Notes under the pieces: model-generated
The model's database searches: none
What the model was told of the DNA's origin: nothing
The model's input: only the letters and a program-made list of their open reading frames with translations
Program-made: the position numbers and the translations under genes
Shown: positions 54,429 to 64,000 of the stretch, piece by piece
Layout of the letters: each line of letters opens with the position of its first letter
How positions within the stretch are numbered: position 1 is the first letter of the stretch
Assembly: GCA_035578175.1 (NCBI GenBank)
Contig: JAQMRL010000003.1
Span: 86,468,469 to 86,532,468, forward strand
Direction: 5' to 3'
Origin: Catonia carolina
Taxonomy: Eukaryota; Arthropoda; Insecta; Hemiptera; Achilidae
Length of the DNA: 64,000 bases

Positions 54429-55742
54429 TGTAGGATGAACTTGACCTACATTTTGTTTGATGGACAAGGTCGAACATACAGGTTGACCACTACTTAATTT
54501 TTAAGTAGAAAAGATCAAATCTAGTAATACCTGGTATATATATTTGTTAAAACTTTTAAATAATATTAATAGCTTTATAATGTATAGATACTGGTAAATA
54601 ATAATAGCAGTTTTTTTTTTATTTAATAGAATATCAGTTAATTTTCAATCATCTATTATATAATTTGTAACATACGAACAACGAGATTAGAAATGAGTAC
54701 TACTTTATCAAAATGAACAACTAAATCATATTTAGTAAAAAGTAAATTAAAAATCGAAATTAGGATAAAACATTTAATTAAGAAACATCTATTACTATAT
54801 TAATATACAGCGTATATTTTTAAACAGTGATCCGATTTTTCTGAACAGTTTTAAAATATTCAATCAAAATTCAAAGATGATGTAGTCGCTTGAATCATGA
54901 AATCGTCGAGCGGTACGCCATCAATCATCCGTACCGAACGCATTATGTGAACGCTCCAGTAAAAAGTAAAATCATAATATTTAAAGATACTAATCTATGT
55001 CAAATAATGTATCAACGAGTGGACAGAGTTGTGAGCAATATTCTATAGTAAAATTTTCAATGGAAGTTCGGAAAATAGATTGAATTACTTAAAGTTTGAA
55101 ATAACACGATTCCAGTTTTGTAGACCGACGCTATCAAACAACGCTTCATTCATATTCAAAGAAATTGTAACGGGAACCGGTAAAAGTCAACTCAATATTT
55201 ATTTTTTATTAACTGATATCAATATAAAATTCTATTTATCAATTTATAAAGAAGCCAAAATTAATTAATAATCAAAATTTCTAAATATAAAACCAGTATT
55301 ACATTTACATTTAAAGAAGTACCGATATTCTTTTGTTTTATTTAAAATTTTCAATTGTTGTACTTTGTAAGTTATTAGAATAAACAATAAACAATTATAA
55401 ATCAATAAACCCTGAGATTATTTTAATATAGAGTCATCATTATGTAATATTAATAATTATTTAATTTATTTTTTTTATTTAATTAAACGTCTTAAAACTA
55501 AATTGTGTCTATTTATTTTTTTTTTAAATTGTACAACCGTAGTGTTGCTACAGGGACTATGCTCTCGTTGTAAATAATTCTTTTTTTTAACCCTTACAGT
55601 GCCAGGAGAACATTGTGAGTGCTTACCGAAAAATGCCAGGTATTTTCCACTAGGTACTGCTTAAAAATGCCAGCCTATTTTTGTGCGATTGTAGCATTTC
55701 ATATACGTGTATTCATAACGTGGCTATTGTTAAAGATAACTT
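54429..55742. other. Unassigned AT-rich sequence
   Basis: Nothing recognised. The frame at 55080 has no motif. Confidence 0.4.
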
Positions 55743-55743
55743 A

Positions 55744-56708
55744 AAAAATCTGGTGTGAAACACTCACACAACTTTCTCTTGCCAATGCAAATAATTAACA
55801 ATAAACCTAACATTAGTATTAAAACATTAGAAATGAACAGAAACTAACCTCAAAAACATAACCTTATTTTAATCATGAGTAGAAGACGCAAAATGAAAAT
55901 CGAACTCAATTTGGCTTAAAAAAAAACGGAAAATCACACTTTCACGCTAAACTAGGCTCTGTAGAGAAAAATTCTCTAAACAAAAGTTGTAGATCTTTTA
56001 ATTTTCTATAACTTTTATTATATACACTTTTGTCGTAAAATGCATTCTAAGGCCGAAATCTTTAAAAAATCAATTTTTCGCACGTTTTCGTGAGAAAAAA
56101 ACAGAAAATCGCAAATTACCGCTAAACTAAGCGTCATACAAAAAAATGTTTGAAACATAAGTTGTAGGTTTTTAAATTCTCTACAACTTTTATTATATAA
56201 GTTTTTTGCGCTAAAATTTATATTAAAGCCGTAATCTTAAAAAAACAACGTTTTTACGTGAAAACAGCCTCACCGAGAATTTCAGCAGACATGGCGCCTA
56301 CCCTATCTTGTAGAGAATAAAAAATTGAGTAAAATAGGCGATTTTAAAAAAAATCGTAGGACCAGTTTTTGAGAAAATCGCAAAAAACTGAAAAATTATA
56401 CGAATAAACTACTACTTCCGGTTGACCGATTTTGATGAAAATGTTCGTGTCGCGTCCGGTAGTGGTATGTAACTTAAGTTTCAAGTTTCAAGTTCGTACG
56501 ATGTTCCGTTCTTGAGATATTCTGTTCACACAGACACACACAGACACACACACAGACACACAGACACACACACAGACCAATCGCTAAAAACATGTTTTTT
56601 GGATTCAGGGGGTCTGAAAACGTATAGATCCGGTGAAAACTCGATTTCGAAAAATCGACATGAAAACAATACTTTCCTTCCTATATATTCATATAGGCAA
56701 GAGAAAGT
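55744..56708 (-). mobile_element. Family A element, full length, left half of an inverted pair
   Basis: Complete minus copy with an intact hairpin and both 13-mers. The microsatellite is CA mixed with CAGACA units (56526-56576). It shares private variants with the copy at 56771, such as GCGTCCGGTAG in place of GGGTCCGGTAG and ATAGGCGATTTTAAAAAAAA, so the two are each other's closest relatives here. Confidence 0.9.
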
Positions 56709-56770
56709 AAAAATACAAAAAATACTCGTAATGTCTGCTTTTAACATTTATTTTGAGGATCTTTCTTTTT

Positions 56771-57730
56771 ACTTTCTCTTGCCTATATGAATATATAGGA
56801 AGGAAAGTATTGTTTTCATGTCGATTTTTCGAAATCGAGTTTTCACCGGATCTATACGTTTTCAGACCCCCTGAACCCAAAAAACATGTTTTTAGCGATT
56901 GGTCTGTGTGTGTGTCTGTGTGTGTGTGTGTGTGTGTGTGTCTGTGTGTGAACAGAATATCTCAATAACGGAACATCGTACGAACTTGAAACTTGAAACT
57001 TTAGTTACATACCACTACCGGACGCGACACGAACATTTTCATCAAAATCGGTCAACCGGAAGTAGTAGTTTATTCGTATAATTTTTCAGTTTTTTGCGAT
57101 TTTCTCAAAAACTGGTCCTACGATTTTTTTTTAAATCGCCTATTTTACTCAATTTTTTATTCTCTACAAGATAGGGTAGGCGCCATGTTTGCTGAAATTC
57201 TCGGTGAGGCTCTTTTCACGTAAAAACGTTGTTTTTTTAAGATTACGGCTTTAATATAAATTTTAGCGCAAAAACTTATATAATAAAAGTTGTAGAGAAT
57301 TTAAAAACCTACAACTTCTGTTTCAAACATTTTTTTGTATAATGCTTAGTTTAGCGGTAATTTGCGATTTTCTGTTTTTTTTCTCACGAAAACGTGAGAA
57401 AAATCGATTTTTTTAACATTTCGGTCTTAGTATGCATTTTACGACAAAAGTGTATATAATAAAAGTTATAGAAAATTAAAAGATCTACAACTTTTGTTTA
57501 GAGAATTTTTCTCTACAGAGCCTAGTTTAGCGTGAAAGCGTGATTTTCCGTATTTTTAAGCCAAACTGAGTTCGATTGTCATTTTGCGTCATTCACTCAT
57601 GATTAAAATAAGGTAAGTTTTTTGAGGTTAGTTTTTGTTTATTTCTAATATTTTATTAATAATGTTAGGTTTATTATTAATCATTTGCATTGGCAAGAGA
57701 AAGTTGTGTGAGTGTTTCACACCAGATTTT
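56771..57730 (+). mobile_element. Family A element, full length, right half of an inverted pair
   Basis: Complete plus copy, ACTTTCTCTTGCC to CACACCAGATTTTT, with GT/CTGT repeats at about 56903-56949. The 5' ends of this copy and the previous one face each other across 62 bp. It keeps both internal modules and a perfect hairpin. Confidence 0.9.
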
Positions 57731-58464
57731 TTAATTTAAAAAAATCACACTAGTATGTTACCCAACTTCATTTATATCATTTTAAAGATTATTTCATTAT
57801 GTACAGTCACCTACACTCATTTACGTATTGTAAAATATAAAAATACTGCGATAATTGTTTTTAAAATCCAATTTTTAGTTTTTTAACTGTGGAAAGTACG
57901 TAACTAATCTACTGTAGAACATCCTAATTTCTAATAATTACATTAAAAGTTTGTAAATTAAAAATGTAGCTTACGTATAGCACTATAAACACAAAAAATA
58001 ATCAGCAATAATATATATAAAAATTCTATGAAATTTTTAGTCAACGTAGGCCTACTATAATAAAAGGACGCTGGCTGGCATTTTTTTTGGTTGAACTGCT
58101 GACGTCCTAAAATTAGGACACTGGCACTGTAAGAGTTAAGATTGCAGCCTTAATATGCATTTTCAGGAAACCATTTATTAAATTTGTTATTTCACAGGCC
58201 TCAATCATGTTGCTTATTTTTATTTGTTTGATGTTGAACGGTAAGTGAAATTATTTTAGTTTATTCGGCAAATGAATGATTCGGAGTCCGTAAACTGCGT
58301 TTGTTAATTGTTCATTTTTTCACCTTTATTCGAATATTTTTCAAAATAGTCGAATTATTCGAATACCCCATCACTAGTACACTCTCAAAAATAAAATGCT
58401 TATCAATATTTAACAAAACTTGTATTATAAATTTTTTTTATAAAACTATATTCGTGATTTTTTA
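57731..58464. other. Unassigned AT-rich sequence
   Basis: Nothing recognised. Confidence 0.4.
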
Positions 58465-58855
58465 CATGACAGGCAAGCGGAGTATTAAATTATTTGCACT
58501 CGTTCTGCTAGTTTCAGGCTTATACAAAATTGTTCTGTTTCTTATCAGATGGTCAGCCAATTATATGACTGAATCATTTAAGAACAGAAGACGTAGAGGT
58601 GTACAACAAAACAAGTTAAGGGTATTCTCATTTAAAAGTAATGAATTTCATTATACAGCCAGACCTGTGATGAATGAAGTGAAGGTGTCATTTACAGGGT
58701 GAAAAGTATATATTTTTCAGAGAGCCTGACATGCTGATAAGCATACTTTTCCATTCACTGAGAAAGACAACGGTAAACCACCTCATTTTTCGTTTTTATT
58801 ACTAAAGCTTCGAGAGGTTTAAAGAAGCCTTTTAGCTGATAACCTAAACAACAAC
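58465..58855 (-). mobile_element. Family E SINE-like retroposon, minus strand (E7)
   Basis: Read on the minus strand it runs from GTTGTTGTTTAGGTTATCAG to the complement of GACAGGCAAGCGGAGTATTA. The B-box-like word is altered (CTTTAAACCTC). The 133-codon plus-strand frame at 58301 partly covers it and is not a gene. I find no clear target duplication. Confidence 0.78.
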
Positions 58856-59849
58856 TAACAGTTTATGATTATCATTAATTCTGTACGGTGGGCTCGTAAC
58901 AACATTTAGATAAAACAAAAAAATTATTTAATTAATTAAATTACGTAAGGCTAATAAATATAAATTTTTATGTCATGTAAAATAAAATACAATTATACGT
59001 AAAATCAAAAAATAAAACAGTTTATAAGCTATAGTGAATTCAAAGGTATAAAAAAATGAAATAGATTTGGTTAATTTTGTTGTGAATGTATTCATCATAA
59101 TGTATACAGCGGAAATATATTTTATAGTCATTTCAAGTTCTAATTATTTATTTGATAGATTTAAGAGTAAAAACAACTATAGTCCAGCCTCTCTTAGTTT
59201 GCTCCTAATGTAAACAAATAATAACGCCACTGAGCATGCGCATTATATCAAAATGTGTACATGCTGATTAAAAAGTAACAACAAAATACTTTCAAAAGTA
59301 TTTAAATAGAAAATACTTTTAAAAGTATTTTTCTAAATGAAATTGTTAGGCCTACATCATATCATGACTGATGATTTTAGTACTTTAAGTTCTTATAATT
59401 TAAAAAATAGTTAACATAATAGGAATACGACATCCATAAAGTCGTAGACTCTAGCGTGCACCCTGTAGTAGGTGGCTTTTGTTTGTTGACAGTAGGAACA
59501 AACTAAGAACGGCTGAACTATAGAAATATGTTTATGATGAACATTTGGTTGAATGAAATTTTGTGGAAATTTTAACCGATGTAAGGATAAACCGATTTTA
59601 AAACATCTCCGTACTAAACCAGAATGTATTCCAATTCAAATAAGCAAAAAATTATTTTTAAAAGTTATTCCAATAAGATTTAATTAAGTACTTTTAAATT
59701 ATTAACTAATAGATTTACCTGTGTCTACATAAGAGGTTCATCAAATAAAAGTATAGTATTCTGGATCATTGAATGATTGATAATATGTTTGTAAAAGTTG
59801 TGTACTTCCTTCTTTGTTGTGTCCACTCAAGCAAATGGTTGAAGCATAC
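58856..59849. other. Unassigned AT-rich sequence
   Basis: Nothing recognised. Confidence 0.4.
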
Positions 59850-60095
59850 AAATTCTCAAGAGGTATAGATGCAGATGACACTTATCACAAAGCTCTCATC
59901 TAAAAGTAATGGATTTAACTTAGGATATATGTCCTTACCCTAAGATGAATGAAATTCTGATATCGAAGTTAAGGATGGTATTTTATTTGGTCTGACTTAG
60001 TGATTTTCTGTGGTAAATTTCAACCAATAGGGAAAGGTATCGGTAAACCACTTCACTTATTTACTTAGGTCAACCTATTTGAGGCTCAAACTAGT
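59850..60095 (-). mobile_element. Family E retroposon, old decayed copy (E8)
   Basis: Scattered matches in the right order on the minus strand: GTAATGGATTTAACTTAGG for the GAAATTCATTAC block, GATGAATGAAATTCTG, GGTATCGGTAAACCACTTCA and TTACTTAGGTCAACC with GAGGCTCAAACTA. It is clearly older than the other copies. Confidence 0.5.
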
Positions 60096-60266
60096 TTTTG
60101 AATTTCTAACAGAGAACAGTACGTATTTAAATGAATGTTATTGTCTTGTAAAATATTATACTATAGATCTTTAATGTCCGAACTTTGGTCATCTTAACAC
60201 CAAATTTAGTAATTAATCCTAAAACGGTCGGAAGGGGGGAAGGTTCCTCGAACTCACATTTTTATT

Positions 60267-61212
60267 ACTTTCTCTTGCCTTTTTGAATATAGGCTACAGG
60301 AAGGAAAGTACTGTTTTCATGTAGATTTTTTAAGATTAGTTTTCATCGGAATTTACACGTTTTCAGACCCCCTGAACCCAAAAAACATGTTTTTAGCGAT
60401 TGGTCGTGTGTGTGTGTGTGTCTGAGTGTGTGAACGAAATATCTCAAGAATGGCACATCGTACGAAGTTAAAAAAATTAAAATTTAAGTTAGGTACTACT
60501 AGAGAACGCGGCACAAACATTTTCATCAAAATCGGTCAACCGGAAGTAGTAGGCTACGAGTACTGCGTTGTTTATTCGTGTAATTTTTTCACTTTTTTGC
60601 GATTTTCTCAAAAACGGCTTCCACGATTTTTTTTTTAAAAATCGCCTCATTTACTACATTTTTATCCTGTACATAATAGGGTAAGCGCTATGTCTGCTGA
60701 AATTCTCGGGGAGGCTGTGCTCGTAGAAAGAAATGTTTTTTTTTTAAGATCGCGGCCTTAATATGCATTTTAGGGCCAAAGTGTATGTAATCAAAGTTAT
60801 AGAAAATTTAAAAACCTACAACTTTTATTTTAAACATTTCTGTGTATAGTCTAATGCTTAGTTTAGCGGTAATTAGTGATTTTCGTTTTGTTTTTTTATT
60901 TCATGAAAATCTGTACAAAATGGATTTTTTAAGATTTCGGCTGTAGTACTGTACTTTGTATTTTGCGACAAAAGTGTATATAATCAAATTTATAGAAAAT
61001 TAAAATATCTACAACTTTTATTTGTAGTATTTTTCTCTACAGAACCTAGTTTAGCGTCAAAGAGTGATTTCCCGATTATTAAACCAAACTAAAATTGGTT
61101 TTAATTTTACATCATTCACTAGTTTTTTTTGTTTATTTCTAATGTTAGGTTATATTGGTCATTATTTGTATTGGCAAGAGAAAGTTGTGTGGGTGTTAAC
61201 ACAAGATTTTTT
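60267..61212 (+). mobile_element. Family A element, full length
   Basis: ACTTTCTCTTGCC to ACACAAGATTTTTTTT, with short GT repeats at about 60406-60430. The 3' hairpin is shortened (GTGTGGGTGTTAACAC). Both modules are present. Confidence 0.85.
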
Positions 61213-61330
61213 TTAATATCTCCGACCCTAACCGCAAAAAAGTCTGAAAAATTTAATATTGTTCTTCGTTCATTGCTGTAATATTAGTAGTTTTTAAAAA
61301 GAACTATATATTTTATAAGTTATTTATGCA

Positions 61331-61560
61331 GGGTGATTTTTAAGTATGAAACGGCTTTATATTGCTTAACTGAGACGTACTTGGCGGAAGAAAATTATGC
61401 GGAACTGTGAAGTTTTAAAAATCAAACTTTTTGGTGGTTTTGACATTTTTGTCCGCCATCTTGGATTCATTTTTATACTTTTAAATGGGGTGGTGGTCAT
61501 GTAACACGTACTTTAATGAGAAATTTTAAGAAAAATATAATGACGCAAACTGTTTTTTGA
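61331..61560 (+). mobile_element. Possible transposon end of the CAGGGTGATT type
   Basis: CAGGGTGATTTTTAAGTATG at about 61331 shares its first ten bases with the FB1 elements. CCGCCATCTTGGATTC and GGGGTGGTGGTCATGTAAC follow. I find no matching inverted end to the right, so it is a one-ended fragment or a chance match. Confidence 0.35.
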
Positions 61561-62436
61561 TAGATGCTTTCGTTTTTGAGTTATAGGCTAAAAATTCAAA
61601 GTTTCAATTTGGAAAAATTATGTTAATAATAAAAAAGGTATAACGCACTGCATAAACTATTTTATTGCATTTTCTGACAATAAATTATGAGAGAATTAAT
61701 TAAACGGGATAACAGAGATTGGCATGTGCTCGTACTTAGGAAATCTAAACATTAATTATAAAAATTAACGTAGGAATCGAATACAGGTTTCTAATTTAAA
61801 TTAGGGATTAAAAAAGCCTTTTATCTGTTATTTAAATGGTAAATGTTAACTGGAAACGTTGAAAATATTGCGCAATTTAATTATATTTACAAATTTAATA
61901 TTTTATAACTAAGTTTAAATGCTGTTCAGGATAATGAAGTGCATAGACTATTGTATCACAAAGAATTTAACAGGTCACTGGTCATTGCAACAGCTCATAG
62001 ATTTAATTATTGAAATCCAGTAGATGTTAGAATTAGTATAAAAATAAAACACCCAGGGAAAATTTTTCCTGACATTTTATAAAACCACGAACCATTTTTA
62101 TGATACGTAGTTAGAACTTAAATGTATTTATTAGGATCCCATCAACCTTTCTAGTTTTAACTTTATTAAAACTGGTTTTGACATTTTAATTAACTTATTT
62201 TCTGTTATTAAACTATTTGTTTTAAAGAATACACAGTTGAAAGTCCATTTTTCGAACCACCAACAGAATATGAAACTAATTCAAGTTAAAGAAAATTCGA
62301 AATACGGAACAATAGAACTACTACGGAAATAGAAATTGTAGCGTTTTTTGCGTCCAGGAGACTCCAGGAGGAGTATAGGACATGTCAGTTATAACACCTG
62401 AAATACATATAAGAATCACAAAATGTATCACTACTA
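61561..62436. other. Unassigned AT-rich sequence
   Basis: The right end may include 3' untranslated sequence of the LINE that follows on the minus strand. Nothing else recognised. Confidence 0.4.
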
Positions 62437-63330
62437 TCAAGAAAGAAATTCTTGTACGCTATAATAAGTTTCACCGATCAAGTAATTTTTCAGATATTTT
62501 TAAGGGAATGCAAATTATCACAACATTTTAAAAATTAGGGTAATTTATTCATGAATTTTCTTCCTGCATAAGTAGGTTTTTGTTCGAACAATTCTGTAGA
62601 GTGATTAGCCACGTAATAATCATTTCTGTTTCTCGTGTTGTGATTGTGAACATTAAAATTTTGCATAAAATTATTTTGCCTAACATACATAATCACCTCA
62701 AAAATGTAAAGAGAGGGAACTGTAAGCAATTTAAGCTCCTTAAATAGTGGCCTGCATGAGGTTAGCTGGTTAGCTCCCTCTATACACCTAATAGCTTTCT
62801 TTTGAATTTTAAAAACCCTATTCATATTACCCATGCTAGAATTACCCCATACTAAGATACCATAACGGATACGAGACAGAATGAGGCCATGATAAGCTGC
62901 CATTAGTATTTTTATCATTTAATCTGGCAATTTGTTTCAGTGTAAATACCCCAGATGAAATTTTACTACAAACTTGATTGGTATAGAAGTTCCAAGACAA
63001 AAATCTATCTAGAGATACTCCTAGGAACTTCACTGTTTCTACATGCTCTAAACTATTATTATGAATAAATACATCCACTTCTCTACTTTCTTGAACGTTA
63101 TATTTGTTTTTGAACTGCAAATACTGACACTTTTTTCTATTAACTGTTAATAACATTTGATTCAAAAACTGTGCTACGGACTCTATTTTAACATGTGTAT
63201 TTACTTCAAGAGCATCTACCAGTAAACTGTTATTGATTACTGAAGTATCATCAGCAAACAACAAAGCTCTCCAATTAGGTATGGCTTCTGGTAGTCTATT
63301 AATGTACAATAGATTCATTCTGTGTGAAGA
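62437..63330 (-). pseudogene. LINE ORF2, second half of reverse transcriptase and C-terminus, frameshifted
   Basis: On the minus strand the sequence enters the polymerase at LLYINRLPEAIPNW and has the catalytic FADDTS box (D-D of motif C). It continues with VNRKKCQYLQFK, VKFLGVSLDRFLSW, then after a frameshift near 62910 LMAAYHGLILSRIRYGILVW and FKIQKKAIRCI. After a second shift near 62540 it ends with KNYLIGETYYSVQEFLS and a stop at 62437-62439. This is the normal order for a Jockey/CR1-group LINE. The 5' part including endonuclease and the first catalytic motifs is missing, so it is inactive. It is better preserved than the other LINE remnants here. Confidence 0.87.
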
Positions 63331-63542
63331 TTGCTCTTGAGATTGGATTGCGTTCATTTTCCCAAAACGAAGGACGCAGATCGCATTCTGTAAAACCCCC
63401 CTAAGTAAACTGTGAAATAACAAACAAATAAACGTAGAGTGAAGTTATGTCTTACAATTATTAATAGATAAAGTATACTGTATAATGAACGGAAAATCAA
63501 AACAACTGTAATACATCAATAATGTATTGTATTTATAGATTC
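63331..63542. other. Unassigned AT-rich sequence
   Basis: The minus-strand frame continues to 63423 but no longer looks like reverse transcriptase. Confidence 0.35.
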
Positions 63543-63865
63543 AACCCTACGGGTTGTTCTAGCGGTATGATTATCGCCAAAGTCAGCTGTTTAACCGCTG
63601 ATTTTCAGAGACGAAGGTTCTATGGTTCAAATCCTAGTAAAGATAATTACTTTTATACGGATTTGAATACTTGACAGTGGACCGGTGTACTTTGATGGTT
63701 GGGGTTCAATTAACCATACTCACTCAGGAATGGTCGGCCTGGGTCTGTACAAGACTACACCTCATTTACACGTCATACATATCATCCTCATTTTATTGGG
63801 TCATGGGGTTCCTCATTGTTCTGAATTGAGCAGATTGCAACGTACAAATATTAGGGATTTGAAGA
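63543..63865 (+). mobile_element. Family C tRNA-headed SINE, full length
   Basis: Best copy of the family: ACGGGTTGTTCTAGCGGTAT (A-box region), CAGCTGTTTAACCGCTG, B box GGTTCAAATCC (63624-63634), then GGACCGGTGTACTTTGATGG, GGTTCAATTAACCATAC, CTCAGGAATGGTCGGCCTGG, ACGTCATACATATCATCCTC, GGGTCATGGGGTTCC and CAGATTGCAACGTACAAAT. The tail is different from the GCAGTTGATGCGAC tail of the other SINEs, so another LINE partner is expected. Confidence 0.83.
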
Positions 63866-64000
63866 AAAGTATAGATTCGTAGTGTCATTTTAATGCGATC
63901 GTGTGCTTGCTTCACCGATCTTCAAGTTCACAATAATACGCGTAGTAAACGCAAGTCAAACTGTAGGTCGATCGCAAAGTACTTAATTTTTTATTAACGC
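63866..64000. other. Unassigned sequence to the window end
   Basis: Nothing recognised. Confidence 0.4.

Noticed and set aside
58301..58702. 133-codon frame
   Set aside because: Its second half is the antisense strand of a family E retroposon, and the first half is AT-rich DNA without motif.

Overview
This is a piece of AT-rich eukaryotic genome, almost certainly from an insect. A hemipteran is my guess, from the transposon types only. The evidence is a mix of mariner, Tc1 and DUF4817-type transposons, Jockey-like LINE remains, tRNA-headed SINEs and a Harbinger-like MITE. I found no intact host protein-coding gene. Every recognisable coding stretch is a transposon remnant. The only cellular-type RNA feature is a tRNA-Lys(CTT)-like sequence whose 3' acceptor strand is missing. 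The window looks like an intergenic or intronic transposon graveyard with several recently active families.

The dominant component is one ~0.93-0.97 kb repeat, here called family A, with about 24 complete or partial copies covering roughly a quarter of the window. It runs from ACTTTCTCTTGCC, through a short palindrome, a (GT)n microsatellite and two diverged internal modules, to an internal inverted copy of the first 13 bp (GGCAAGAGAAAGT). It ends in a hairpin (GTGTGAGTGTTTCACAC) and CAGATTTTT. This asymmetric layout with insertion in T-runs fits a non-autonomous Helentron/HINE (DINE-1-like) rolling-circle element. Copies occur nested (8993-9864 inside 8553-9998), head to tail (12114-13050 then 13052), as a near-identical inverted pair (55744-57730), and as the source of a five-unit ~320-bp tandem array (34406-35890).

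The second component is DNA transposons: a mariner with perfect 43-bp ends and an intact DD34D triad but a deleted DNA-binding domain (4129-5088); a DUF4817-type element lacking its catalytic centre (39457-40412); a decayed Tc1 (30872-31458); a Harbinger-like MITE (17590-17762); two nearly identical 1-kb fold-back elements (13076-14086, 46506-47515); and another large palindrome split by a SINE (48366-49650).

The third component is retroposons. A ~398-bp SINE-like family (family E) has eight copies, several with clear 8-13 bp target duplications. A tRNA-Gly-headed SINE, a second tRNA-type SINE and a decayed minus-strand SINE share a 3' tail with a LINE remnant at 49664-50090, which suggests a LINE/SINE partnership. 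A further tRNA-headed SINE (family C) has its own tail. LINE ORF2 remnants lie at 10712, 29603, 31980, 32525, 37735, 49664 and 62437. The 430-bp pyrimidine microsatellite at 37301-37734 abuts the poly(A) end of one of them.

Long AT-rich stretches between these elements hold nothing I can identify and are listed as such.
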